Shown piece by piece: positions 1-6,991 of a DNA stretch of 42,727 bases (position 1 is the stretch's first letter; each line of letters starts with the position of its first letter). The DNA is taken from assembly GCA_947442105.1 (NCBI GenBank), contig CANEVH010000034.1:1-42727 (forward strand). Direction: 5' to 3'. The notes below the pieces were generated by a model. The model worked only from the letters and a program-made list of their open reading frames with translations. It ran no database searches and was not told the DNA's origin. This DNA comes from Comamonadaceae bacterium (GTDB lineage: Bacteria > Pseudomonadota > Gammaproteobacteria > Burkholderiales > Burkholderiaceae_C). The translations under genes were made by a program, and so were the position numbers.

Positions 1-149
1 GGCGGGCGTCCCGTCTTGGCCACCGGTGCGTGCGGCGCTATGAGAGACAACAAATCGCTCCAAGGCATGACTTGGTTCATTTCTTCGAGCAAGACTTGCT
101 TGCGCGTGCGCCGGATGCTGAGATCCAGGCCGAGGTCTGTTTGTTTCAT
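1..149 (-). CDS. IS5-family transposase, N-terminal fragment
   Basis: Reading the minus strand from the ATG at 149 gives a protein beginning MKQTDLGLDLSIRRTRKQ and continuing through EEMNQVMPWSDLLSLIAPHAP to a KTGRPP stretch. This is the standard N-terminus of IS5-group DDE transposases (DUF772 region), which precedes the catalytic domain. Only 49 complete codons are inside the window, and the catalytic acidic residues would lie further left. Whether the element is intact cannot be judged here. No stop or frameshift is seen in the visible part. Confidence 0.85.
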   Translation of the reverse strand, partial: MKQTDLGLDLSIRRTRKQVLLEEMNQVMPWSDLLSLIAPHAPVAKTGRP

Positions 150-213
150 TCCGTTAAAGCTCGTAATTTGCGTGCCTCGATCGAGGTGATTGGGGTGGGG
201 TTTTGAACATGAT
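1..213 (-). mobile_element. Partial IS5-family insertion sequence
   Basis: This is one end of an IS5-family element, cut by the left window edge. It holds the first 49 codons of the transposase (start at 149) plus about 60 bp of terminal noncoding DNA. The outer boundary is inferred from where the neighbouring DUF1993 reading frame stops resembling its family, near 205-215. The other end and any target-site duplication lie outside the window, so the exact terminus and inverted repeat are not proven. Confidence 0.7.
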
Positions 214-483
214 CCTGAGTTCTTCAAACGTGCGCTCGTTGTCCGCGTAGACCGGACTTTCCACGCCCGCCAGACGGGCAACCACGCCTTTGGCGGTGTC
301 GCTGGCGATTTGCACTTGGCGGCGAAAGCTCAGCATGTCAGGGTAGAGGCGAAAGTCGATCAGCGCGGTCGGGTCGATCTTTTTGGCCTCCAGATGGGCT
401 TGCGCCTTGTCCAGGATGTGGATCAGGTTGTTCAGGACGTTGGCCAGGCGGGGCACGCTGGCTTGGTACATGGAAATGGTCAT
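154..483 (-). pseudogene. DUF1993 family protein, truncated by the IS5 element
   Basis: The first 90 or so residues match the DUF1993 family, small alpha-helical proteins of unknown function: the start MTISMYQASVPRLANVLNNL, then the blocks KKIDPTALIDFRLYPDM, RRQVQIASDTAKG and FEELR. Family members are usually about 165-175 residues; this one stops at 109. After residue 90 the sequence turns into a short unrelated tail that runs into the end of the IS5 element and terminates just before the transposase start. The simplest reading is that the IS inserted into the gene and removed the C-terminal half. The remaining frame could still be translated. The missing half may lie beyond the left edge on the far side of the element. 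Confidence 0.75.
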
Positions 484-501
484 ATTCGTGGGTTCTCAGT
501 T

Positions 502-531
502 GGGGTGGGTGCCCCGGGGTGGGGTCGGGGG
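502..531 (+). other. Potential G-quadruplex motif
   Basis: Five runs of three to five G occur in 30 bases (502-505, 507-509, 516-519, 521-524, 527-531), separated by loops of 1, 6, 1 and 2 bases. This fits the usual rule for a DNA G-quadruplex. It lies about 20 bases upstream of the DUF1993 start on the opposite strand, in its presumed promoter/leader. Any function is inference. Confidence 0.4.
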
Positions 532-699
532 CATCTTAAGGGGCGGAAAGGTGTTTGCCAGAACAGACAGCGCGCAAGCCAGTGCCTAGTGGTTGACACT
601 CATTGGCTGTTTGAATGGGCTCAGCATCAACAGCAATACCGTTATGTTCGAACATCTAAAACGTGTGCGGCGAGTGTGGTCGGTGCCGACCTTGAGCGT

Positions 700-786
700 C
701 AAGTGTTGGGTGCGGATGAATGGTTTTGCCGATGTCCGCCGTGTCAGCGCCCATCTCAATAGCCAGCGCAACCTCACTTATCGTGC
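700..786 (-). pseudogene. Remnant of dihydrolipoyl dehydrogenase (lpd) C-terminus
   Basis: In the minus-strand frame covering 656-856, the translated block ISEVALAIEMGAD followed by IGKTIHPHPTL is the highly conserved C-terminal dimerisation segment of dihydrolipoyl dehydrogenases, including the HPHPT histidine that forms part of the catalytic His-Glu pair across the dimer. Nothing recognisable of the enzyme precedes it, and after HPHPTL the frame departs from the family. This is a decayed fragment of about 29 codons, not a gene. It suggests that insertion or recombination broke an lpd gene at the left border of the defence island. Confidence 0.65.
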
Positions 787-979
787 CACCGTCCAGAATT
801 TTGCCGCGGCCCAACCGTGGGGTTGGTCGAGGTTTATCCGGCAAACCCAGCCTCAATATACCGGCAATGCGTTTTCGTCGGCGGCAATGCTGCGGCCATA
901 GCCGAAGGCAACTTAAGCTTGGTGAGTTTCGCGGAAGATTGAGGGGTAATTGCTATTGAGTTTATTTGTAAAAAATGGG

Positions 980-2539
980 TTAAATCTGAAAGATCCCTTC
1001 AAATGCGGCAGCTAGGTCATTTCGCAGAGCGTTCGTATTCTTGAAGCGGAGATGACTCCAATCCCTAAGATCAAAGCGAACATCATTTTGTTCGCGCATG
1101 ACAGTAGTTTCATTTATAGCAAGTGGTCTATCTTCATGCCAAATCAAAAGCATGTTTTTCTTCAAATCTTCCGATCTGCTGTGTTTGAGACCTAGAGAAA
1201 ATCCAATTTCGTGATAGACGTTTGGATTTCCAAATGTCAGGTCCGCAATTAATAATCCAGACTCAGCAATTAGCTTAAAAATTTCATCCGTTATCTTGTA
1301 GCTTCGGGAATTGTCGTGCTTGTCGATTCGAATCGGATCTTTAATTTCAAGCCCACTTTTTTTCCTGAAGTCTTTTACAGCATCCGTAATAGCGTCCCAA
1401 GTGGCGTCAGTTTGAGTTTTAAATGGCATTGCCACAAAAATCTGCCTACTCTTTGCAGCCTCTAGTTTCTCGAATACATCAAGAATGCCTTGGGCTTGCA
1501 CTTCACCAATCGCATACAAGCCATTGCGCGTGACCCAATCAACAAACCGACCTCTTTTTGTGTTGGCCTTCTCATCGTCTTTCCAACTAAGGATGATGAG
1601 CGCTTCAAGTAAACCTTTGTTCTTACTCTGGCGCAAGCCTTGGTGGTCTTGGTAAATCGCATGCGTGCGGGTGAGTGATTCAGCAAAATTGGTAGTCCAA
1701 TTTGTTGCCGAAGCGATATTCAAGTCGATTTTTTTGGACAAGCTTAAAAGCAGTGTTCGGAAGTGATGTTCGTACCGTCCACTTTTTTTATCCATCAGCA
1801 CATCCCGCAATGCAGGTAATGCATCGAATTGGAACGCTTTAAGTGAAGCCCTGGCTTTTTCATACGCTGGACCGAACGGTGGTTTACTCAGCACCTCAGA
1901 CGGGAACAATTTGAGGTTTTGCTCTGACTCATCAAGGATCAATTTCAAATTCTGCTCTTGTGCCAGTGGACTCATTTTAAAGTTGATAGTATGAAACAGC
2001 GCCCTTGAAAATTGCTGTGCCATATCTTCACTAGGAAACAGTACCAAGCAAAATGGGACTTTTAGGTCACGGGTGGTGGCATTCAGGCTAACGCTCAATC
2101 GGTGGTTACCGTCAATGCGACTGAACTTTGTAGTCTGAAAATCAATTGTCAATCCCGCATCGATCAACTTGTCTCGGGTGCGCACGTCACCAGTCTCTGC
2201 AGCGTAATAACGGGAAGATAATTTAAATTTAAATTTTTCAGAATCGACTTTTAGAGCTTGCGGTTTGGTAGCTTGTCGTTGAAGAAATTCACGTACTCTT
2301 TCAAAATTAGCGTCAGCATCAAAGTGCGTAGATAAAATAACCTCAGGAAAGAACTTCGACATTCCTTTTTCTAGATAGGTTTTCAAATCATCTTTATTTT
2401 CTTCGATCAGTGGGCGTTGATAGCTTTCATCTGGTACGGAAGCATCAGCCAAGTCTCCAATGCGGGCGAAGCCGCGCAGGCATAAAAAATTGTCAAACGC
2501 AGTATCTAAGATGCCGCGAAAAGTTATGTTCGTGCTCAT
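980..2539 (-). CDS. DGQHR (DndB-like) protein with C-terminal deoxyribosyltransferase/TIR-like domain
   Basis: 519 residues, two parts. The N-terminal half resembles the DndB/DGQHR family: QRPLIEENKDDLKTYL near residue 41, FFPEVILS at 63-70, and the signature variant IDGNHRL at 142-148 (family consensus DGQHR). DndB-type proteins occur in DNA-modification and defence loci. The C-terminal part (about 365-519) has the pattern of the nucleoside 2-deoxyribosyltransferase/TIR-like superfamily: FVAMPF at 368-373, RID at 404-406, IADLT at 431-435 and NPNVYHEIG at 438-446, in which E444 sits where the catalytic glutamate is expected. The start lies 5 bases after the hsdS stop, with a GGGG ribosome-binding site about 10 bases upstream, so it is co-translated with the restriction-modification genes. 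Inference: an accessory sensor-effector that attacks a nucleotide (NAD or nucleoside) when triggered. Base composition is AT-rich compared with the rest of the window. The family call is good; the biochemical role is unknown. Confidence 0.75.
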   Translation of the reverse strand: MSTNITFRGILDTAFDNFLCLRGFARIGDLADASVPDESYQRPLIEENKDDLKTYLEKGMSKFFPEVILSTHFDADANFERVREFLQRQATKPQALKVDSEKFKFKLSSRYYAAETGDVRTRDKLIDAGLTIDFQTTKFSRIDGNHRLSVSLNATTRDLKVPFCLVLFPSEDMAQQFSRALFHTINFKMSPLAQEQNLKLILDESEQNLKLFPSEVLSKPPFGPAYEKARASLKAFQFDALPALRDVLMDKKSGRYEHHFRTLLLSLSKKIDLNIASATNWTTNFAESLTRTHAIYQDHQGLRQSKNKGLLEALIILSWKDDEKANTKRGRFVDWVTRNGLYAIGEVQAQGILDVFEKLEAAKSRQIFVAMPFKTQTDATWDAITDAVKDFRKKSGLEIKDPIRIDKHDNSRSYKITDEIFKLIAESGLLIADLTFGNPNVYHEIGFSLGLKHSRSEDLKKNMLLIWHEDRPLAINETTVMREQNDVRFDLRDWSHLRFKNTNALRNDLAAAFEGIFQI

Positions 2540-2544
2540 TTTCG

Positions 2545-3960
2545 CTACCCCAAAATCATCTTTTCAACCAGCTGCTTCGCGTCTTCTAGACAGGTTTTCG
2601 CTTGTTGTCGGAGAGCTTGGGCTTCGGTGTGAATGGAGGAAATTTCGCTGACAATTTTTTGTTGAACCTCAATTGGTGGTGTGATGATGGGGAGCCTCAA
2701 TATATCCTCGGTTTGCAATCGTGGCAAAGTATTACCGGTAACCAGTTGAGTTAGTACGGAAACAACGGAAGTGCTTCGCAGATACGCTACTAAATATTGG
2801 GCTAACATATCAGTGGTTTGCAACACATGAAACTCAGTAGAGCAAACTCCATTCGTTTGGGATAGGCGCGTTTTATTTAGATTGGGTCGCAGTTTTGGAA
2901 AAAGTATGTCTCCCGGTTTAAAAACCAAAGCGCTGTTAACGTCAATTTTTTCAGTGGTTTCAACGAGCGAACCATCAATACCATTGACATTTTCTAATCC
3001 TAAATAGCGCATATTTTCAGGGATACTGGTAACAACTTCTTTCTTGAACTGTGCTATTTTATAAAGAGGTGCAAAAGCGTAGCGTCCTTGTTGAACCGAT
3101 TGGAACCAGTGCTTGAGCTTTGGATGATTCGCAAAAGGGTCAAAACGGCCCCCAACTTCTGATAAGCGCATCTTAAATATTCGTTCATTCAGTGTATCTT
3201 CTTTGGATATTGGTGGTGCCAGGCCTAAATGTCGATATATCACGTCATCTACACAGGCCAGCAAGGCTTTCGCTTTTGATTCCAGTTCGGTTTTTTGCGC
3301 GTAGGCTTTACTCATAAGTGCTGATATTTTCCGCTGGTCTATGAGCGGCGGCAGACTAACTGGTATTTTCAGGTAGTCGTTCATCATTAAATTGCGAATG
3401 CCATTAGTCTGACTTTGCAAGCGATTTGTAATGCCTATTGAGTGAAGCATGCCGAGATAATGAAACAAATAGGCAGCATCAATATGCCTAGTGCTAGGTT
3501 TGATTTTTTCGATGAAATTTGAATAGGCTATTTCGCCATGTGCTAATACGGTGTCAGTGATGCAAGTGACGCGCCCTACAGGTTGGTCTGGACTTCCTCC
3601 TGACTTCTCAATCAGTATGTCATCCTTTTCGATCTTCATGCGCTGAAGCTTCGATACCAATATTTTTCGATATTTCCTACGACTCCCATCTAACTTGAGA
3701 TTTGGTCCATCATCGAACTCCGTGCTTCGCATTACCAAGCAACGTCGATACTCTTGATCAGGATCTGGGAAGTTTTCATCTTGACCCCAATCACCAGCAC
3801 TGCGATGTGTGATGACGTCTGACAGTTTTTTCTTGGGATGCGGCGAGTCATTTAGCCTCTTTAAGAGCATGACTGTACTTGGTTGATAGAAGTGTGGATC
3901 AAACCTATTCTCTACCTGCGTGATCGATACGCGAAAGATTTGCGGTTCGCTCATGCCCAC
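2545..3960 (-). CDS. hsdS: Type I-like restriction-modification specificity subunit (HsdS)
   Basis: 471 residues with the two-repeat layout of S subunits: a first target-recognition domain (about 1-205), a conserved helical spacer beginning LPPLIDQRKISALMSKAY (about 205-245), a second target-recognition domain (about 260-420), and a second conserved helix beginning PPIEVQQKIVSEISSIHTEA. Each recognition domain would read one half of a bipartite DNA target, and the helices set the spacing. The start overlaps the end of the methylase gene by 10 bases, implying translational coupling. The S subunit binds the methyltransferase partner encoded upstream. The coding region is notably AT-rich: the 60 bases at 3001-3060 contain 20 G or C. 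The DNA target cannot be predicted from sequence by eye. Confidence 0.93.
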   Translation of the reverse strand: MGMSEPQIFRVSITQVENRFDPHFYQPSTVMLLKRLNDSPHPKKKLSDVITHRSAGDWGQDENFPDPDQEYRRCLVMRSTEFDDGPNLKLDGSRRKYRKILVSKLQRMKIEKDDILIEKSGGSPDQPVGRVTCITDTVLAHGEIAYSNFIEKIKPSTRHIDAAYLFHYLGMLHSIGITNRLQSQTNGIRNLMMNDYLKIPVSLPPLIDQRKISALMSKAYAQKTELESKAKALLACVDDVIYRHLGLAPPISKEDTLNERIFKMRLSEVGGRFDPFANHPKLKHWFQSVQQGRYAFAPLYKIAQFKKEVVTSIPENMRYLGLENVNGIDGSLVETTEKIDVNSALVFKPGDILFPKLRPNLNKTRLSQTNGVCSTEFHVLQTTDMLAQYLVAYLRSTSVVSVLTQLVTGNTLPRLQTEDILRLPIITPPIEVQQKIVSEISSIHTEAQALRQQAKTCLEDAKQLVEKMILG

Positions 3961-6137
3961 TCCGTTTCAATGTCGTTGATGAATTCGCTCAACGCAGCAG
4001 CAATGGGGACAAGTTCGTTGACTTTGGTATCTTTGCCCGCCGCGTCATAGCCAATGTCGCTGGCTATGGCCATGAATATTTCGTAGTCCAGCCGCTGGGT
4101 TTTGATATGCTCGGTGTAGTCGTCGATTAGCAGTTGTCTGAGGGTATCAAGTTTTTCGCTGTACGCATCATTGATTTGTTTTTTCCAATTGGCGTAGGCA
4201 TCCGTGTCTTCTATGCTGAGCTTTTTGTCTGGGCTATTGTCTTGCAATGCGGTGAGTTGCAAAGCGGCGCGGTGGGCCGCTTCTGTGCCTTTAAAACCGG
4301 TTTGGCGCTTGATGGTGTCTTTCTTTTCGTCTTCAAGTACTTTGTATTCTTTGTCAAATTTATGCCGCTTTTTGGCCTCGTCTTGAAGGCGTTGGCGCAA
4401 GTTTTTTATGGCTTGGGTTTGTTTGTCGCTTTGCTTGCGCAGAAACAAAACTGAGCTTTTCACAGCGGCGCCCGTGGCTGCAAAAGCGGTTTGCGGCATA
4501 GACACAACAGCAACGATGCGGAAATTTGCCTCCACTTCATCGCGCACATATTGCACGCTGCTGTTGGTCAATAATCCATCGGGAATAACAATAGCGAGGT
4601 AGCCACCTTCACGCAAGTAGGTGTGGCATTGCTCCATAAACAAGACTTCGGTGTCTTGTGCGGGGCGTGTGGCCGCTTTGCTTTTGGGGTTGAGCCAGTC
4701 GGCGCTCTTGGTAGCCAGTCGATACTGGTGAAAATAGGCTTTCTCTGTTTGTTTGATACTAGAGCCAAACGGTGGATTGGTAATGATGAAGTCCATGCTG
4801 TTCGCTTTGAACTCTTTGTTGCGCTGCGAAAGCTCGGCTGGCGGGAGCAAGCCGTCCGCAGCGATGACGTTGGTGTGTCCGTCGTCATGGATGATCATAT
4901 TCATCTTGGCGGTACGGGCGATTTGTTCGTTGATTTCAATACCGAAAAGATTTTTCTCAGCGAAGTCGTGCCAGTGGCGGTGGTGGCGAGCGCCTTCTTT
5001 GCGGCCTAAGCTGGGGGCTGCGATTTCGTCGGGGTAATACAGGTCGGCTTCTTTGCGTACTTTGTCGAGCGCATGGAGCAAAAAGCCGCCGCTGCCGCAT
5101 GAAGTGTCAAGCACACGGCTCTCAGCGGTAATTGGCAATACATCGACGATGAATTTCACGATAGGACGGGGCGTAAAGTACTGCCCAAAGTCACCACGGA
5201 AGAATGAACCCATGAATGTCTCAAACGCACGGCCTTTGCTATCAAGGTCGGTTTCAGACAACGAGATGTCTTGCAAGTAGCCGACCACGGTGCGAATGCG
5301 CGATGGACGCAGGCGAATGTCGTCTTTGAAAACCTCTGGGTCTTTTTTGCGGCCTTCTAGATAAAGCGCATTGATTCGCTCGTAGAGGTCTTGGTTGGTA
5401 ATGTCGTCGGTATCGTGGGCAAATATCTGAAAGTCGTAGGCAGCACCCTGTTTACGGGGTTTACGCTCGTCCCAGACTTTGCAAAAAATAAGTTTATCTA
5501 ATTCGTCAAACGCCTCGGATGGGTTCAGTTCACCGCCACCCCACAAAGCCTGGTGCGCTTGTTTGAAGCGTTGCGTAAGTTCATCTTCGCCAATAAGGGA
5601 TAAAGGTAATAGTTTTTGACCCTCAGGCGATATGCCGCCGCCGTAGGCGTATTTGTAACGGGCTAGCTTTATAATTCCAAACTGTGGGATGTCAGTCGCT
5701 GGAATGCGCGCTTTGGGTTTTTCGGCTGGCACTTCAAAGTATTCATCTTTGAGACCGGAGGTCACCCATACATATTGCGCACCTTCCGCCACAGCGTAGC
5801 TAAAGGCTTGGTCGATGGCACGTGCAAATTCTTGCTCCGTCACTTCAGGTTTTTTACACTCCACTACGATATGCGGCTTTGCAAGCAAGGCATCGGCATA
5901 AACAATAATGTCCGCTTCCTTGGTTTCAGCGCCCATTTGCACGTATATAAACGGACGCACTTGGGCAGGTGGGTAGCTATATTCAATAACTAGGCTTAAA
6001 TAAGCCTCCGCTTGAACTTTTTCTTCTGGGTTGTCATAGTTGCGGCGTTTGTTTTGCGCGACGTAAACAATGTATTTGTCATTGTCTTCAAAACGGATGA
6101 GGCCTTTTTGGATGCCTTGCTGGATTAGTCGTTTCAT
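3951..6137 (-). CDS. hsdM: Fused HsdR_N-type nuclease and N6-adenine DNA methyltransferase
   Basis: 728 residues. Residues about 30-130 form a type I HsdR N-terminal-like nuclease domain with a PD-(D/E)xK pattern: E44, D76 in ADIIVY, and VVECK with E93 and K95. Residues about 290-570 are an HsdM-type adenine-N6 methyltransferase: GQYFTPRPIV at 318-327, the SAM motif DTSCGSGGF at 344-352 and the catalytic NPPF at 454-457. A charged, probably coiled region (570-615) and a C-terminal helical region follow. No separate hsdR or helicase gene lies nearby, so restriction, if any, would come from the N-terminal domain, as in BcgI-like type IIB enzymes, whose A subunit also joins nuclease and methylase and pairs with an S subunit. 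The start is 27 bases after vapC, with a weak ribosome-binding site. Alternative reading: an orphan methylase whose nuclease-like domain only binds DNA. Confidence 0.88.
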   Translation of the reverse strand: MKRLIQQGIQKGLIRFEDNDKYIVYVAQNKRRNYDNPEEKVQAEAYLSLVIEYSYPPAQVRPFIYVQMGAETKEADIIVYADALLAKPHIVVECKKPEVTEQEFARAIDQAFSYAVAEGAQYVWVTSGLKDEYFEVPAEKPKARIPATDIPQFGIIKLARYKYAYGGGISPEGQKLLPLSLIGEDELTQRFKQAHQALWGGGELNPSEAFDELDKLIFCKVWDERKPRKQGAAYDFQIFAHDTDDITNQDLYERINALYLEGRKKDPEVFKDDIRLRPSRIRTVVGYLQDISLSETDLDSKGRAFETFMGSFFRGDFGQYFTPRPIVKFIVDVLPITAESRVLDTSCGSGGFLLHALDKVRKEADLYYPDEIAAPSLGRKEGARHHRHWHDFAEKNLFGIEINEQIARTAKMNMIIHDDGHTNVIAADGLLPPAELSQRNKEFKANSMDFIITNPPFGSSIKQTEKAYFHQYRLATKSADWLNPKSKAATRPAQDTEVLFMEQCHTYLREGGYLAIVIPDGLLTNSSVQYVRDEVEANFRIVAVVSMPQTAFAATGAAVKSSVLFLRKQSDKQTQAIKNLRQRLQDEAKKRHKFDKEYKVLEDEKKDTIKRQTGFKGTEAAHRAALQLTALQDNSPDKKLSIEDTDAYANWKKQINDAYSEKLDTLRQLLIDDYTEHIKTQRLDYEIFMAIASDIGYDAAGKDTKVNELVPIAAALSEFINDIETEWA

Positions 6138-6164
6138 AAGTGTTTCAGTGGATAGGCTGCGGCT

Positions 6165-6563
6165 TCAAGGGCAAATCAATTTGATCTGGGGAAAGTACGT
6201 TTTGTAGCGCCCCGCATCGCGGGTCAACAATGTGAATCCTTCTGCCTGGGCATGTGCGCCGATGAAGAAGTCGGGTAGGACTCCGGTTTTGTTGCCGCCG
6301 CGCTGGCGGTAGCTGCGAAATGCAGTGGCGGCCAGTTGTGCGGCGGGGCGCGTCAAGTCTTGCAGACCCACAACCAGCGCGCGCAAGAACGCATCAATGT
6401 GGGGGCCTGCGGTGTTGTGGGTGTGCAACTCGGCGTAGACCACAAAATTGGTGACTAGCCTATTTGTTTGTTTGGCGGTACTGAGTTCCCGCAAGGACCA
6501 GTGGAGCCAAAGGGGGTCCTTATGGATCACGACCACAAAGACGTTGGTGTCCACCAAGATCAT
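6165..6563 (-). CDS. vapC: PIN-domain toxin, VapC type
   Basis: 132 residues with the PIN-domain ribonuclease pattern: D5 in ILVDTNVF, E45 in VVYAELHT, D98 in LPDFFIGAHA and D116 in LLTRDAGRY. These four acidic residues coordinate the metal ion that cleaves RNA in VapC toxins (often initiator tRNA or 23S rRNA; the target here is unknown). The start codon overlaps the antitoxin stop as ATGA, the usual coupling of a toxin-antitoxin pair. It lies directly upstream of the restriction-modification genes and is probably co-transcribed with them, which could help retain the whole block. Confidence 0.9.
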   Translation of the reverse strand: MILVDTNVFVVVIHKDPLWLHWSLRELSTAKQTNRLVTNFVVYAELHTHNTAGPHIDAFLRALVVGLQDLTRPAAQLAATAFRSYRQRGGNKTGVLPDFFIGAHAQAEGFTLLTRDAGRYKTYFPQIKLICP

Positions 6564-6829
6564 GGTGTGTTCCAGTCGTCGCCCCGCGTCATCCGCATGA
6601 GGTCGTCGGCGCTCATGCCGTCTTTGGCGATGCCAATGAATGCGCGAATCGGGTCGTCCGGGGACAAAAAAGTCAGCTCAGATGCAGCGTCAAGGGGGCT
6701 ATGCTTTGTCGCCGTGCTGAGCCATTGCGCAACAGCTTCTTGGACCACCTGCGATTTGGTCATGTGCATTTGCTTGCAATACGCGTTGAGGTTTTTTTCG
6801 ATGGGTGGGCTAAGGCGAACTGAGAGCAT
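6560..6829 (-). CDS. vapB: Ribbon-helix-helix antitoxin, VapB type
   Basis: 89 residues. The N-terminal 45 residues form a ribbon-helix-helix (CopG/MetJ-like) DNA-binding domain: LSVRLSP as the strand, then two helices around IEKNLNAYCKQ and TKSQVVQEAVAQWL. The acidic, extended C-terminus is the expected toxin-binding part. An AAGGAG ribosome-binding site lies 4-9 bases upstream of the start. Such antitoxins repress their own promoter, here probably in the 6830-6990 intergenic stretch, and so could also control the downstream restriction-modification genes if these are read through. Confidence 0.85.
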   Translation of the reverse strand: MLSVRLSPPIEKNLNAYCKQMHMTKSQVVQEAVAQWLSTATKHSPLDAASELTFLSPDDPIRAFIGIAKDGMSADDLMRMTRGDDWNTP

Positions 6830-6843
6830 GGCAACTCCTTGTC

Positions 6844-6864
6844 ATACATATTTTCCGAGTGTAT
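6844..6864. promoter_or_regulatory. Possible VapB operator (inverted repeat)
   Basis: The half-sites ATACA (6844-6848) and TGTAT (6860-6864) form an inverted repeat with an 11-base spacer, 15-35 bases upstream of the antitoxin start. Position and symmetry suit autoregulation by a dimeric ribbon-helix-helix repressor. Short AT-rich repeats arise by chance, so this is tentative. Confidence 0.25.
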
Positions 6865-6991
6865 TGCAGGTTTTAGAACCCCCGCACTCCACGGAGTTCA
6901 GTCCCCTATGAATGTTCAGTCCTTCGGGCCGCCAGCCCTTATGCTTTACACCGCCCCACCTGTGTCGAACTAAATTCCCCGGAGACCGCCC

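Larger units (their letters stand above)
484..979. other. Gene-free stretch with G-rich tract and a gene remnant
   Basis: No credible intact gene lies in these 496 bases. Three things can be seen: a G-run cluster at 502-531 directly upstream of the DUF1993 start codon, a minus-strand remnant of a dihydrolipoyl dehydrogenase gene around 700-786, and an AT-rich end at 945-980 where the defence operon terminates. No terminator with a good U-tract was found. Confidence 0.6.

Noticed and set aside
980..6137. Search for a separate HsdR or helicase gene
   Set aside because: No frame with DEAD-box or Walker motifs lies in this region; the only nuclease-like sequence is the N-terminal domain of the methylase.
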